Assembly: GCF_002797975.1 (NCBI RefSeq)
Contig: NZ_PGET01000001.1
Span: 2,046,001 to 2,110,000 of the forward strand
From: [Clostridium] celerecrescens 18A
GTDB lineage: Bacteria; Bacillota; Clostridia; Lachnospirales; Lachnospiraceae
DNA length: 64,000 nt
Reading direction: 5' to 3'
Part shown: positions 24,820 to 32,913 of the stretch, piece after piece
How the letters are laid out: each line of letters opens with the position of its first letter
How positions within the stretch are numbered: the first letter of the stretch is position 1
Translations under genes and position numbers: made by a program
Notes under the pieces: model-generated
What the model was told of the DNA's origin: nothing
Databases searched by the model: none
Seen by the model: only the letters and a program-made list of their open reading frames with translations

Positions 24820-27800
24820 ATGAATTTTAAGATTTACTCGAAGCAAAGCATTATAACTAATCCCAAGCAGTTTATAGACAAATACAAAGATTTACCAGCA
24901 TCTCCAAAGGAATTACTGAAAATAGTGCAAGGATTAGTCATTCATGGTGACCAGGGAAAGCTGTACAACACTACCTTCAGCAAAAGACAGATGGATGAAG
25001 AATTGTTACGCACTGTCCCGCAAATGTTAGAGAAATTATTACAATTCAACCAAAGTTCCCTGTTAGACACAAGACCCGCAAATCTTCGTCTGATTGGAAT
25101 GTGCAGAGATTACGCTCTACTCTTCTTATCTTTTCTACGGCATAAGGGTATTCCTGCAAGACTGCGTGTTGGCTTTGCTAATTATTTTGAAAGTGAACTA
25201 ATGTATGAAGATCACTGGCTTATTGAATATTACGACAAAGAAAAACATCATTGGGTGCGTGTAGACGCACAGCTTGATAGCATTCAGAAGGCTCATTTTG
25301 GGGTGACTTTTGACACTGAAAATATGCCGTCAGATGCAGGATATCTACTTGGAGGGCAAGCGTGGACGCTATGCCGCTTGGGAGAGCGCCATCCGGAGGA
25401 TTTTGGCTACAATAAAAACTGGAAGGGTTGGCATTCCGTCAAAGGGAATCTATTACATGATTTCAACAGCCTACTTGCTATGGAACTCCTGCCGTGGGAT
25501 TTGTGGACGGAGCTTAGTACGAAAAAATATAATAATCTAAGTCGGCGGGAAAAGGACATTTTAGATGAAATGGCTATGCTTACCACAAATCCTAACATCA
25601 CGGAAGAAGAACTCTTAGCATTTCAAAAACGTTTGCCTGCGGAGTACATGGAGGCTATCCATTCAAAACTTAAGCTGTTGGGTATTGAGGGGCAATACGA
25701 AACGTTGAGCCCCGATATGCTGGAGACAAAGTTTTCTATAATTCCATCAGCAAAAGAACGAACTGTAGTTACCCCCGTGAAAGATAATAAACATCAATTG
25801 GTGTTAAAAGGGTGTCGTCAAAACAACTTAAAAAATGTGAATGTGATCATTCCAAAAGAAAAGCTTACTGTCATCACAGGTGTAAGTGGAAGCGGTAAAT
25901 CGTCTCTAGCTTTTGACACAATTTATGCAGAGGGAAAACGTCGATATCTCGATAACATGTCAAATGCTGCTAAAATGCAGGAACAGATAGAAAAACCGGA
26001 TTTTGATACGATACAAGGTCTCACTCCCACCATTGCAATTGAGCAGAAAAAAGGAAGTCAAAACCCTCGTTCTACCGTTGGAACGCTGACAGGTATTTTG
26101 GATCACCTGCGAATGCTATATGTTGCAATCGGAATACCTCATTGCCCTTATTGCGGAGTGCCTGTACAAAAAGATAGCAAAAGTAAAAATCGTTGTCCTG
26201 TTTGCGGTAGCCTGTTTCAAGGGCTGACAGCATCAACGTTTAATGCCAATGCTCATGTAGGGGCATGCCATACCTGCAATGGGCTTGGAATTTTATATGA
26301 AGTTAACACGGATACTATTGTGGTGAATGGCGACCTATCTGTGTTAGATGGAGCTACTTCCTACTTTGGAAAGCTGCGTGGTAAAAAACCAACAGGAAAC
26401 TGGATGCTCGGAGAATTATATGCAATAGCAGCCGATATGAACGTGGATTTAGATCTGCCTTGGAATGAGTTACCCAATGAATTCAAACAAGCAGTATTTT
26501 ACGGCACAGGGGATAAAATTTACAGCTTTAAATATAATTCCGGAGGACGTGATACAGAAATCAATCGCCCCGCAGCTGGAGCAGTAAGCCATATACAGCG
26601 ATTATTCCGAGAATCCAAGTCAAATGATAATCCACAAAAAGAATATATGCGGGAAATTCCCTGCCCCACCTGTCACGGAGAATTATTGTGCTATGAAGCC
26701 CGCTACACAACAATTATAGGATACCGTTTGCCCGAACTAACAAAGATGTCCATTGACAAGCTCTGGAATTGGGTATGCAACTTGCAGGAATTGCTTTCAG
26801 ATAATCAGAAAAGCAAAGCCGAAGAAGTTCTGCTCGAAATTCAAAATCGAATTGTAAATCTCTTACAAGTTGGTTTGCCATATGTATCTTTGAGTCGAAC
26901 CGCTCCAACCCTTTCAGGTGGTGAATTACAGCGTGTACGGTTGTCTAGCCAGCTTGGCAGTGAACTAATTGGTCTTACCTATATCCTTGACGAGCCCTCC
27001 ATCGGGTTGCACCCACGAGATCATCATCTGATGATTGACACTATCAAGCATCTACGGGATAAGGGAAATACCGTTATTGTTGTAGAACATGATAAGGATA
27101 CAATGTTAAATGCTGATTATATCGTTGATATCGGCCCTGGTGCGGGAACTTTCGGCGGTGAAATTGTGGCCGCAGGAACTGTGGATGAATTTATGAAAAA
27201 TACATTGTCTGCTACCGGACGTTTTCTTAGCAAGAGCAAATCATGTGAGCCAGAAAATACAATAAATCCTCATAAGTGGATGACTCTGAACGGATGTACT
27301 GGAAACAATCTTAAAAATATCAACGTCCGTTTTCCACTTCATACAATGTGCTGTATTACTGGTGTAAGCGGTTCTGGGAAAAGCTCACTCATTTTTGGTA
27401 CCTTGATACCGGCACTGAACAAGGTGATTAACCATCAAAGGTGTGTCGATTCCAGTTATCTCTCCTTTGAGGGATATGAGGATATTGATGGGTTTGTCCA
27501 GATGGATCAAAGTCCAGTTGGGAAGTCCTCACGCTCAACCCCTGCAACCTATATTGGTGTTTTTGACACTATCCGCAGCGTATTTGCAAAACAACCCAGA
27601 GCTTATGAGCTTGGGCTTAGTGAAAGCCATTTCAGCTTCAACTCAAAGGGCGGTGGATGCCCTGTGTGTGAGGGGCAGGGGCAAATTAAAGTCGCTTTTC
27701 AATATATGGCGGACACTTACGTTACTTGTCCAGAATGTAAGGGCAGCCGCTATCAGGAGTGTGTGCTAGAGGTTCTTTACAAGGGAAAAAGTATTGCAGA

Positions 27801-28251
27801 AGTCTTGCATATGGATGTGTCGGAAGCACTATTACTTTTTAAAGATGTTACAGAGATTGTACAAAAGCTGTCCCTAATGGATGAAGTAGGTCTGCCTTAC
27901 CTAAAACTGGGCCAAAGCACTGCTACTCTTAGCGGAGGTGAAGCACAAAGACTGAAGCTTGCCAAGGAACTGAGCGGAAAGCAAAAAAGGCATATGGTCT
28001 ATATATTGGATGAACCGACAACTGGGTTGCACTTTCAGGACATTGAAAAGCTGCTATTGATTTTCCGCAAATTGGTTGATGCAGGGCATTCACTATACAT
28101 TATTGAACACAACACCGAAATCATCGGAGCCTCAGACTGGATTATTGATATTGGGCCAGAGGGAGGAAATGCTGGAGGGCAGGTTGTGGCCGAGGGAAGT
28201 CCGGTGAAAATTAAAAGAAATCCAGCAAGCGTTACTGGCAAGTATCTGTGA
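24820..28251 (+). CDS. Transglutaminase-like domain fused to a UvrA-type ABC ATPase
   Basis: 1143 residues from the second ATG, chosen because AGGAGG lies 9 nt upstream (the first ATG, 24814, is only 3 nt away). Residues about 60-160 form a transglutaminase-like fold with a plausible Cys95-His132-Asp149 triad (GMCRDYALLFL, YEDHWLIEYY, WVRVDAQLD). From about 325 on it is a UvrA-like protein of the short class: Walker A GVSGSGKSS (354-362), zinc pairs CPYC/CPVC, CHTC, CPTC, signature LSGGELQRVRL, ILDEPSIGLHPRD, a second GVSGSGKSS, CPVC/CPEC, LSGGEAQRLKL and ILDEPTTGLH. The UvrB-binding region seems absent, as in UvrA2/DrrC-type resistance proteins. The MFS gene is coupled downstream and control is probably MerR-type. 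A drug-resistance role is inferred; the fusion is unusual. Confidence 0.85.
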   Translation: MNFKIYSKQSIITNPKQFIDKYKDLPASPKELLKIVQGLVIHGDQGKLYNTTFSKRQMDEELLRTVPQMLEKLLQFNQSSLLDTRPANLRLIGMCRDYALLFLSFLRHKGIPARLRVGFANYFESELMYEDHWLIEYYDKEKHHWVRVDAQLDSIQKAHFGVTFDTENMPSDAGYLLGGQAWTLCRLGERHPEDFGYNKNWKGWHSVKGNLLHDFNSLLAMELLPWDLWTELSTKKYNNLSRREKDILDEMAMLTTNPNITEEELLAFQKRLPAEYMEAIHSKLKLLGIEGQYETLSPDMLETKFSIIPSAKERTVVTPVKDNKHQLVLKGCRQNNLKNVNVIIPKEKLTVITGVSGSGKSSLAFDTIYAEGKRRYLDNMSNAAKMQEQIEKPDFDTIQGLTPTIAIEQKKGSQNPRSTVGTLTGILDHLRMLYVAIGIPHCPYCGVPVQKDSKSKNRCPVCGSLFQGLTASTFNANAHVGACHTCNGLGILYEVNTDTIVVNGDLSVLDGATSYFGKLRGKKPTGNWMLGELYAIAADMNVDLDLPWNELPNEFKQAVFYGTGDKIYSFKYNSGGRDTEINRPAAGAVSHIQRLFRESKSNDNPQKEYMREIPCPTCHGELLCYEARYTTIIGYRLPELTKMSIDKLWNWVCNLQELLSDNQKSKAEEVLLEIQNRIVNLLQVGLPYVSLSRTAPTLSGGELQRVRLSSQLGSELIGLTYILDEPSIGLHPRDHHLMIDTIKHLRDKGNTVIVVEHDKDTMLNADYIVDIGPGAGTFGGEIVAAGTVDEFMKNTLSATGRFLSKSKSCEPENTINPHKWMTLNGCTGNNLKNINVRFPLHTMCCITGVSGSGKSSLIFGTLIPALNKVINHQRCVDSSYLSFEGYEDIDGFVQMDQSPVGKSSRSTPATYIGVFDTIRSVFAKQPRAYELGLSESHFSFNSKGGGCPVCEGQGQIKVAFQYMADTYVTCPECKGSRYQECVLEVLYKGKSIAEVLHMDVSEALLLFKDVTEIVQKLSLMDEVGLPYLKLGQSTATLSGGEAQRLKLAKELSGKQKRHMVYILDEPTTGLHFQDIEKLLLIFRKLVDAGHSLYIIEHNTEIIGASDWIIDIGPEGGNAGGQVVAEGSPVKIKRNPASVTGKYL

Positions 28252-28262
28252 GGAGGGAACGA

Positions 28263-29453
28263 ATGAAAATATGGTCGAAAGAATCTTGGCAGTATAAACT
28301 CACGGCGTATATGTTGAGCCAAGGAATATCCCTACTTGGTTCATCGGTTGTATCGTTAGCAATTATCTGGTATGTCACGCTGGGAACTGGCTCTGGTAGT
28401 TTGGTTGCAGGTGTTACCATCACAACTTTTCTGCCACAGGCTGTGGTAATGTTATATGGTGGCATACTTGCCGACCGTCACCCACCTAAGCGTATTGTGA
28501 TTTTAAGCGACTCTATGATAGCTATTTCCACTTTTATACTGGCTATTTTGTTTATTACTGGTATAGATAATATAGGCTGGGTGTTTTTCTTTAATGTTTT
28601 ACGTTCTTTTGGAACAGGCATCCAACTTCCTTCTTCAAAGAGTATATTGCCACAGATTGTTCCAAAGGATCAATTGATAAAAGCAAACAGTATCAATACC
28701 GGTGTGTGGAGTGTCATTCAATTGATATCGCCGGGGCTTGGCGGCCTTGTTATGAGCCTTATGGATATGGAGTATGTGTTTTTAATTGATGTAGTGACTG
28801 CTGTAATCAGTATTATTATTTTAGCTACCATCATCGTGCCATCGGCCGAAATACAGCAATGCAATGAAAATACACGAGAGGAGCTAGTGCAAGGTTTTCG
28901 TTACATCATGAATTCTAGTGCATTGCGCAATGCAATACTATTATACACCATATTTCAGTTCTTGGTCGTTCCGGCTTCACAGCTTACACCACTGTTAGCA
29001 TCTAAAAATGTGGGTGGTGAAGTTTGGGTACTCAGCGTGATAGAAACAGCGTTTTCAATCGGCGCACTGTCAGCAAGTCTTTTTATGGCGTATAGAGAGC
29101 TAAAAGTTCCCCATTTCAAACTCATCGGGTTGTCCTCTATTGTTTTTGGAATGACAATGCTCCTGTTATTGCCTGCACGAGGTATTCTGCTGTTTGCAGC
29201 AATGATGTTCCTAATGGGAATCGGCAGTCCTTTGTATTACACACCGCTTATCACTCACATACAAGAGAGTACCGAGGACTCTTATATGGGTCGTACCTTT
29301 TCATATGTAGATTTATTGTCTTCACTTGCAACACCACTTGGCATGATGATATTTGGTCCTTTAGCTAATGTCAGTATCCTTCTACCTTTTGTAATTCCAG
29401 GTATTGCACTAATCTCATTGGGCATTTGGGTTCGAAAGAAAATGCAAAAATAA
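28263..29453 (+). CDS. Major facilitator superfamily exporter
   Basis: 396 residues, about 12 membrane helices, MFS_3/enterobactin-exporter-like (MefA type). The loop between helices 2 and 3 carries GGILADRHPPKRIVIL, the MFS motif A, and the middle has RGILLFAAMMFLMGIGSPLYY. The start at 28263 is supported by GAGGAGGG 5 nt upstream; the longer frame would overlap the previous gene. It begins 11 nt after the UvrA-fusion stop, so the two are one operon. It likely exports a drug such as a macrolide or another toxic compound; the substrate is unknown. Confidence 0.88.
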   Translation: MKIWSKESWQYKLTAYMLSQGISLLGSSVVSLAIIWYVTLGTGSGSLVAGVTITTFLPQAVVMLYGGILADRHPPKRIVILSDSMIAISTFILAILFITGIDNIGWVFFFNVLRSFGTGIQLPSSKSILPQIVPKDQLIKANSINTGVWSVIQLISPGLGGLVMSLMDMEYVFLIDVVTAVISIIILATIIVPSAEIQQCNENTREELVQGFRYIMNSSALRNAILLYTIFQFLVVPASQLTPLLASKNVGGEVWVLSVIETAFSIGALSASLFMAYRELKVPHFKLIGLSSIVFGMTMLLLLPARGILLFAAMMFLMGIGSPLYYTPLITHIQESTEDSYMGRTFSYVDLLSSLATPLGMMIFGPLANVSILLPFVIPGIALISLGIWVRKKMQK

Positions 29454-29455
29454 TA

Positions 29456-29483
29456 GGGCTTGCCCTAAGGGGCAGCCCATCTT
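29456..29483. terminator. Terminator between convergent MFS and MerR genes
   Basis: GGGCTTGCCC (29456-29465) pairs with GGGGCAGCCC (29469-29478), with one bulge, and is followed by ATCTTTT. It lies in the 36-nt gap between convergent genes and can serve both. Confidence 0.65.
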
Positions 29484-29489
29484 TTCAAA

Positions 29490-30314
29490 TCATACTTCAA
29501 TTAGCGGGATTTGTATCTCTGTTAGGTATTCTTCTGGGTTATCAGTATCCTCATGGTCGATAATTGTGACCTGACGAGACGGACTTCCCATAGTATATGG
29601 GTGGATTTTGTCAAGCCAATCTGCAAAAGAATAGTAAGCACCTGCAATATTTTCATATGGACCATAAACCATCATGCAAGCCATTTTATCAATATTTTCA
29701 AGCATGCGATAAGTAAAAGCTCCTTTGCTCTTGCCTAACCGCTTCACAATAAGGCATACTTCAATATCAACACCTGAGTCCATGTGTTCATCGTCGTGAT
29801 AAATTGCAACATTGTTTTGACTGCTTCTATCAAACTCAATATGCTCTTGATGGACAAAATCCATAAGTTCACTCCAAAGTTTACCTTCATCAAAATGACT
29901 ATCAACCTTACGGCGAAGCGATATAACAGGATATGAAGGTATGGATTTTATAGTTACATTATAATATTGGTCAAATTTGTCCGTCTCAATATGTGCGATA
30001 GCAGAACGAATCTGTTCAATACGCTTTTTCTCCATTTCAATAACTTCTTCAATATCTCGAATTTTGTTATTAAGGCTTTGCATTAGATATGTATCATTCC
30101 AGTTTTGCAATAACTGCGTAGTTTCAGCTACTCCAAAATTAAGGTCTCTCAGTAGTACAATTTTTTGCAACCCCGGCACCTGATCCGCAGAGTACAGCCG
30201 ATAGCCAGTCGCTGGGTCTATATAAGATGGTTTAAGCAGTCCTTGATTATCATAATAGCGCAGCATTCTTACAGAAACGTGCGTCAATTTTGAGAAATCA
30301 CCTATTTTTAGCAT
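29490..30314 (-). CDS. MerR family regulator with GyrI-like effector domain (BltR/BmrR type)
   Basis: 274 residues. An N-terminal MerR winged HTH starts MLKIGDFSKLTHVSVRMLRY with YDNQGLLKPSYIDPATGYR. A coiled-coil follows at about 80-115 (IRDIEEVIEMEKKRIEQIRS). The C-terminal half resembles the GyrI/BmrR ligand pocket (VTIKSIPSYPVISLRRKV, AGAYYSFADWLD). Such proteins bind drugs and twist over-long promoters into action. GAGAGGGG precedes the ATG. Two 19-bp-spaced promoters with the same dyad core are near: one before the UvrA fusion (24765) and one divergent from this gene (30389). It probably controls both and itself. Confidence 0.88.
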   Translation of the reverse strand: MLKIGDFSKLTHVSVRMLRYYDNQGLLKPSYIDPATGYRLYSADQVPGLQKIVLLRDLNFGVAETTQLLQNWNDTYLMQSLNNKIRDIEEVIEMEKKRIEQIRSAIAHIETDKFDQYYNVTIKSIPSYPVISLRRKVDSHFDEGKLWSELMDFVHQEHIEFDRSSQNNVAIYHDDEHMDSGVDIEVCLIVKRLGKSKGAFTYRMLENIDKMACMMVYGPYENIAGAYYSFADWLDKIHPYTMGSPSRQVTIIDHEDTDNPEEYLTEIQIPLIEV

Positions 30315-30388
30315 TTGTTCACCCCTCTCGTTATTAGTATACGATTTGTTTTTTTATACTTCAAGTCACAAAATGTAAAATATAAGTC

Positions 30389-30419
30389 CTGACATTGGCT
30401 CGGTATCAGGGCTTAAAGA
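30389..30419 (+). promoter_or_regulatory. Second MerR-type promoter, divergent from the merR-like gene
   Basis: CTGACA (30389-30394) and TAAAGA (30414-30419) are 19 bp apart with a CCTGA...TCAGG dyad between them. Downstream is AAAGGAGAGG and an ATG at 30448 whose frame stops after seven codons (MPPIQFP). Confidence 0.55.
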
Positions 30420-30447
30420 TGAAAATAAGACAAAAGGAGAGGGTTAT

Positions 30448-30544
30448 ATGCCGCCTATACAGTTCCCATAGGATTTTTTGATAAGTATCAAAGCTTAAAG
30501 CAATGCCAAACTATGAACTCGCTGACAATGGGCAATTTGATGTC
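30448..30544 (+). pseudogene. Remnant of the gene once divergent from merR
   Basis: A good ribosome site leads to MPPIQFP and a stop. In a shifted frame the text continues PIGFFDKYQSLKQCQTMNSL to another stop. It appears to be the broken start of a former target gene; the family is not recognised. Confidence 0.35.
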
Positions 30545-30705
30545 ATTGAGGAACATTTAAACCCTTGGAAATTTCCATGCATTCTCTTTCGCAGACTCAA
30601 CAGCCTCTTCCACAATCTCAACGCCAATGACTTTTTAGCAACTGGTACAAGTATCTGTGCAATTTACCTGTTGTGCTATATAAATCAAAGATTAGCTTAT
30701 CTTTA
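30545..30705 (-). pseudogene. Fragment of an RlmD/TrmA-type RNA methyltransferase
   Basis: On the minus strand, with two frame changes, this reads LIFDLYSTTGK, IAQILVPVAKK-like and VEEAVESAKENA. It matches the SAM-binding segment VFDLYSGTGTIAQIIAPVAKK of the intact gene at 32914-34311, and the DNA is visibly similar. Only about 50 codons survive. The rest of the gap 30705-30825 shows nothing recognisable. Confidence 0.65.
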
Positions 30706-30825
30706 TCTCACCAAATATTCTCTGGCCATAGAATAAAGTACCTCTGCATTTCTTCTTGACTCGAAGTCACAAGATTTACTAACATTTTTAGATCTAGTAC
30801 TATTAAGTTTCTCTTCAAACACATC

Positions 30826-32787
30826 TCATTCCAGCCCTTCTATCCCCCTAATTTCCGCTCCAAAAGGCAATGCCCCCATCACAACTTTTTCCCAAGGTGT
30901 TCCTATAACAGAATCTAAGACAACGATTGCTCCTTTATCTTCCTCTGTTCTAATTAACCGTCCACATCCTTGTTTTAATTTAAGTCCCATCTCAGGATAA
31001 TCAACTGTTATGACGGGATCTAATCCTTGTTCTCTTGCCTCTTTACGTTGTACTTCAATGAGAGGATCTAGAACTGGGAAAGGCAGCTGCCAGACGATTA
31101 GCAAGGTTAATGCATCACCTGGTACATTGATTCCTTCCCAAAAATTTGCACCAATCAATACCGAGAATTCCTCCTCTTTAAACCTTCGTACAAGATGCCC
31201 TCTCTCCCCTTTATCTTCCCATAGAATATCAAATGGAAATTGATATCCTTCCAATCTCTTTCTGATTTTACGAACTTCCTCCATCGAATTGGTAAGTACG
31301 AGAGCCCGTCCCTCATTATTATTTAATAGGGATACTAACTTTTCAATGCCGTGGGTAGACTTTTCTTCTAAACTGTGTGAAGACTGTGGTAAGTAGACAA
31401 CAACCTGTTTTTCTAAATCAAAAGGACTTTCCACCGTAGATTTGGAAGGTTCCTTTAATCCAAGCGTTCGTATAAAATAATCAAAATCGCCTTCATTACT
31501 TAACGTTGCTGAGGTAAATATCACTGGTAATTCCTTCTGAAATAAATGTCGGTTTAACATCTCATTTAAATTCCTAGGAACAACCCAAAAACTACCATCC
31601 CCTCTATCAATCCAAGCTATCATATCTGTACTATTATTTCTACTAAATCTGTCTAGTGCCATTATGGCTCTTTCAATTTGCCCTTCATATGCTTGTATTT
31701 GGTTTGCGGATAATGACTCTGTATATAGTTCTTGCTCAATCTGCATCTCTAGATGAAGGTGATCTAATGTCTTTCGAAATACTTTAGCCGTCTTTTGCAA
31801 CGTATCATTCATCCGAATGGATATTCTTTCTGAGCTTTCTGCTATTATCACAGATCTATTTAATTTTTCAAAAAAGTCATAAGAAGCCTGTTCCATCGCA
31901 GCTGTTGCTGAAACCAATGAATCTCTTGCTCCCTGTATTTCCCCAAGGGTGAAGACAATATTGTCAATCTCCTCCTTGCTTATTTGTTGTCCTGCTTGCA
32001 TGGCTGCTGGTAGCAGTATTTTATGCCCTTCATCGAGAATAACTGCAGAATAATTTGGAAGTATCGGCAATTGTCCATTCGCTAATCGTTCTTCCCTTGT
32101 CCATAAGTCATTAAAAAACGTTTCATGATCTACAATAATTAAATCTCTCGCAAGTCTATAATATTCTCTTGCCTTAACAAGTTTGCAATATCCACGGTTC
32201 ATGCAAATATCACACGACATAGATTCATTCCAACCAATCCTCTTCCAAATATGATCTGGTACGGTAGATATTTCTGAACGTTCACCTAATTTTGTTTTAT
32301 TTAACCACTGATTAATCTCATCCGACATCATATCAAATTCTTCCAAATTTTCATTTACTCGAACATCGCATATATACTGACGTGAGTCTTTTGCCATCCT
32401 AGCATCTATCTCTAATCCAAGTAACCTAGAAAGGGTTTTAATATCCCCCGAGTCACCAGCAAGTTGTTCTTGAAGTGCTGTACTAGCACATGCAATCACT
32501 ACAGGTTTTCCACTAAACCTAGCATAGGGAATTGCTGATAATAAATAAGCGAATGTTTTGCCTGTTCCAAGTCCTGCTTCCGCTAAGTGAACTTTTTTGC
32601 TGCAAACAGCATCAGCTATCTGAAAAGCTGTAAATATTTGTTCGTCCCGAACTTCGTATCCAAGCTCAGGAAGGATATCATACAAAACGTCACCAATCCA
32701 TTCAACTAATTTAACTTGAAAATCTTCTCTATTACTATAATCAAAGGGTACTTTTACCCTTGTGTTAATTGTACACAATGCACACAT
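30826..32787 (-). CDS. DinG/Rad3-like iron-sulfur DNA helicase
   Basis: 653 residues. Walker A is AEAGLGTGKTFA (69-80). Cys140, Cys192, Cys195 and Cys201 (SCDICMNRGYC) are spaced as in the 4Fe-4S domain of XPD/DinG helicases. The DEAH box is DEGH (252-255), with SAT in VIFTSATLS and motif VI QGCGRLIRTEED. It should unwind DNA 5' to 3' during repair or replication-transcription conflicts. TAGGAG lies 11 nt before the ATG. It stands alone, next to the accessory island. A phage-type or house-keeping helicase are both possible. Confidence 0.85.
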   Translation of the reverse strand: MCALCTINTRVKVPFDYSNREDFQVKLVEWIGDVLYDILPELGYEVRDEQIFTAFQIADAVCSKKVHLAEAGLGTGKTFAYLLSAIPYARFSGKPVVIACASTALQEQLAGDSGDIKTLSRLLGLEIDARMAKDSRQYICDVRVNENLEEFDMMSDEINQWLNKTKLGERSEISTVPDHIWKRIGWNESMSCDICMNRGYCKLVKAREYYRLARDLIIVDHETFFNDLWTREERLANGQLPILPNYSAVILDEGHKILLPAAMQAGQQISKEEIDNIVFTLGEIQGARDSLVSATAAMEQASYDFFEKLNRSVIIAESSERISIRMNDTLQKTAKVFRKTLDHLHLEMQIEQELYTESLSANQIQAYEGQIERAIMALDRFSRNNSTDMIAWIDRGDGSFWVVPRNLNEMLNRHLFQKELPVIFTSATLSNEGDFDYFIRTLGLKEPSKSTVESPFDLEKQVVVYLPQSSHSLEEKSTHGIEKLVSLLNNNEGRALVLTNSMEEVRKIRKRLEGYQFPFDILWEDKGERGHLVRRFKEEEFSVLIGANFWEGINVPGDALTLLIVWQLPFPVLDPLIEVQRKEAREQGLDPVITVDYPEMGLKLKQGCGRLIRTEEDKGAIVVLDSVIGTPWEKVVMGALPFGAEIRGIEGLE

Positions 32788-32851
32788 GTTTCTTTTTCTC
32801 CTATAAAGCTAAACTTATACCTTTTTGTATTAATACCCGCTTTAACAAACT

Positions 32852-32891
32852 TAATCCTCTATCCCCCCTGTTAAAAGGAGATAGAGGATTA
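32852..32891. terminator. Terminator between rRNA methyltransferase and DinG-like genes
   Basis: TAATCCTCTATC (32852-32863) and GATAGAGGATTA (32880-32891) form a 12-bp perfect stem. Tails are TTTATTTTA on the plus strand and only AGTTTGTT on the minus strand, so termination of the minus-strand methyltransferase gene may be partial. Confidence 0.55.
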
Positions 32892-32913
32892 TTTATTTTA
32901 AATAAAAACACAC

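Noticed and set aside
24588..24830. 80-codon plus-strand ORF before the UvrA fusion
   Set aside because: No ribosome site, and it overlaps the MerR-type promoter and the fusion start; a different frame there resembles a relaxase scrap.
30503..30736. 77-codon plus-strand ORF beside the MerR gene
   Set aside because: Most of it is the antisense of the decayed RNA methyltransferase fragment, and it lacks a ribosome site.
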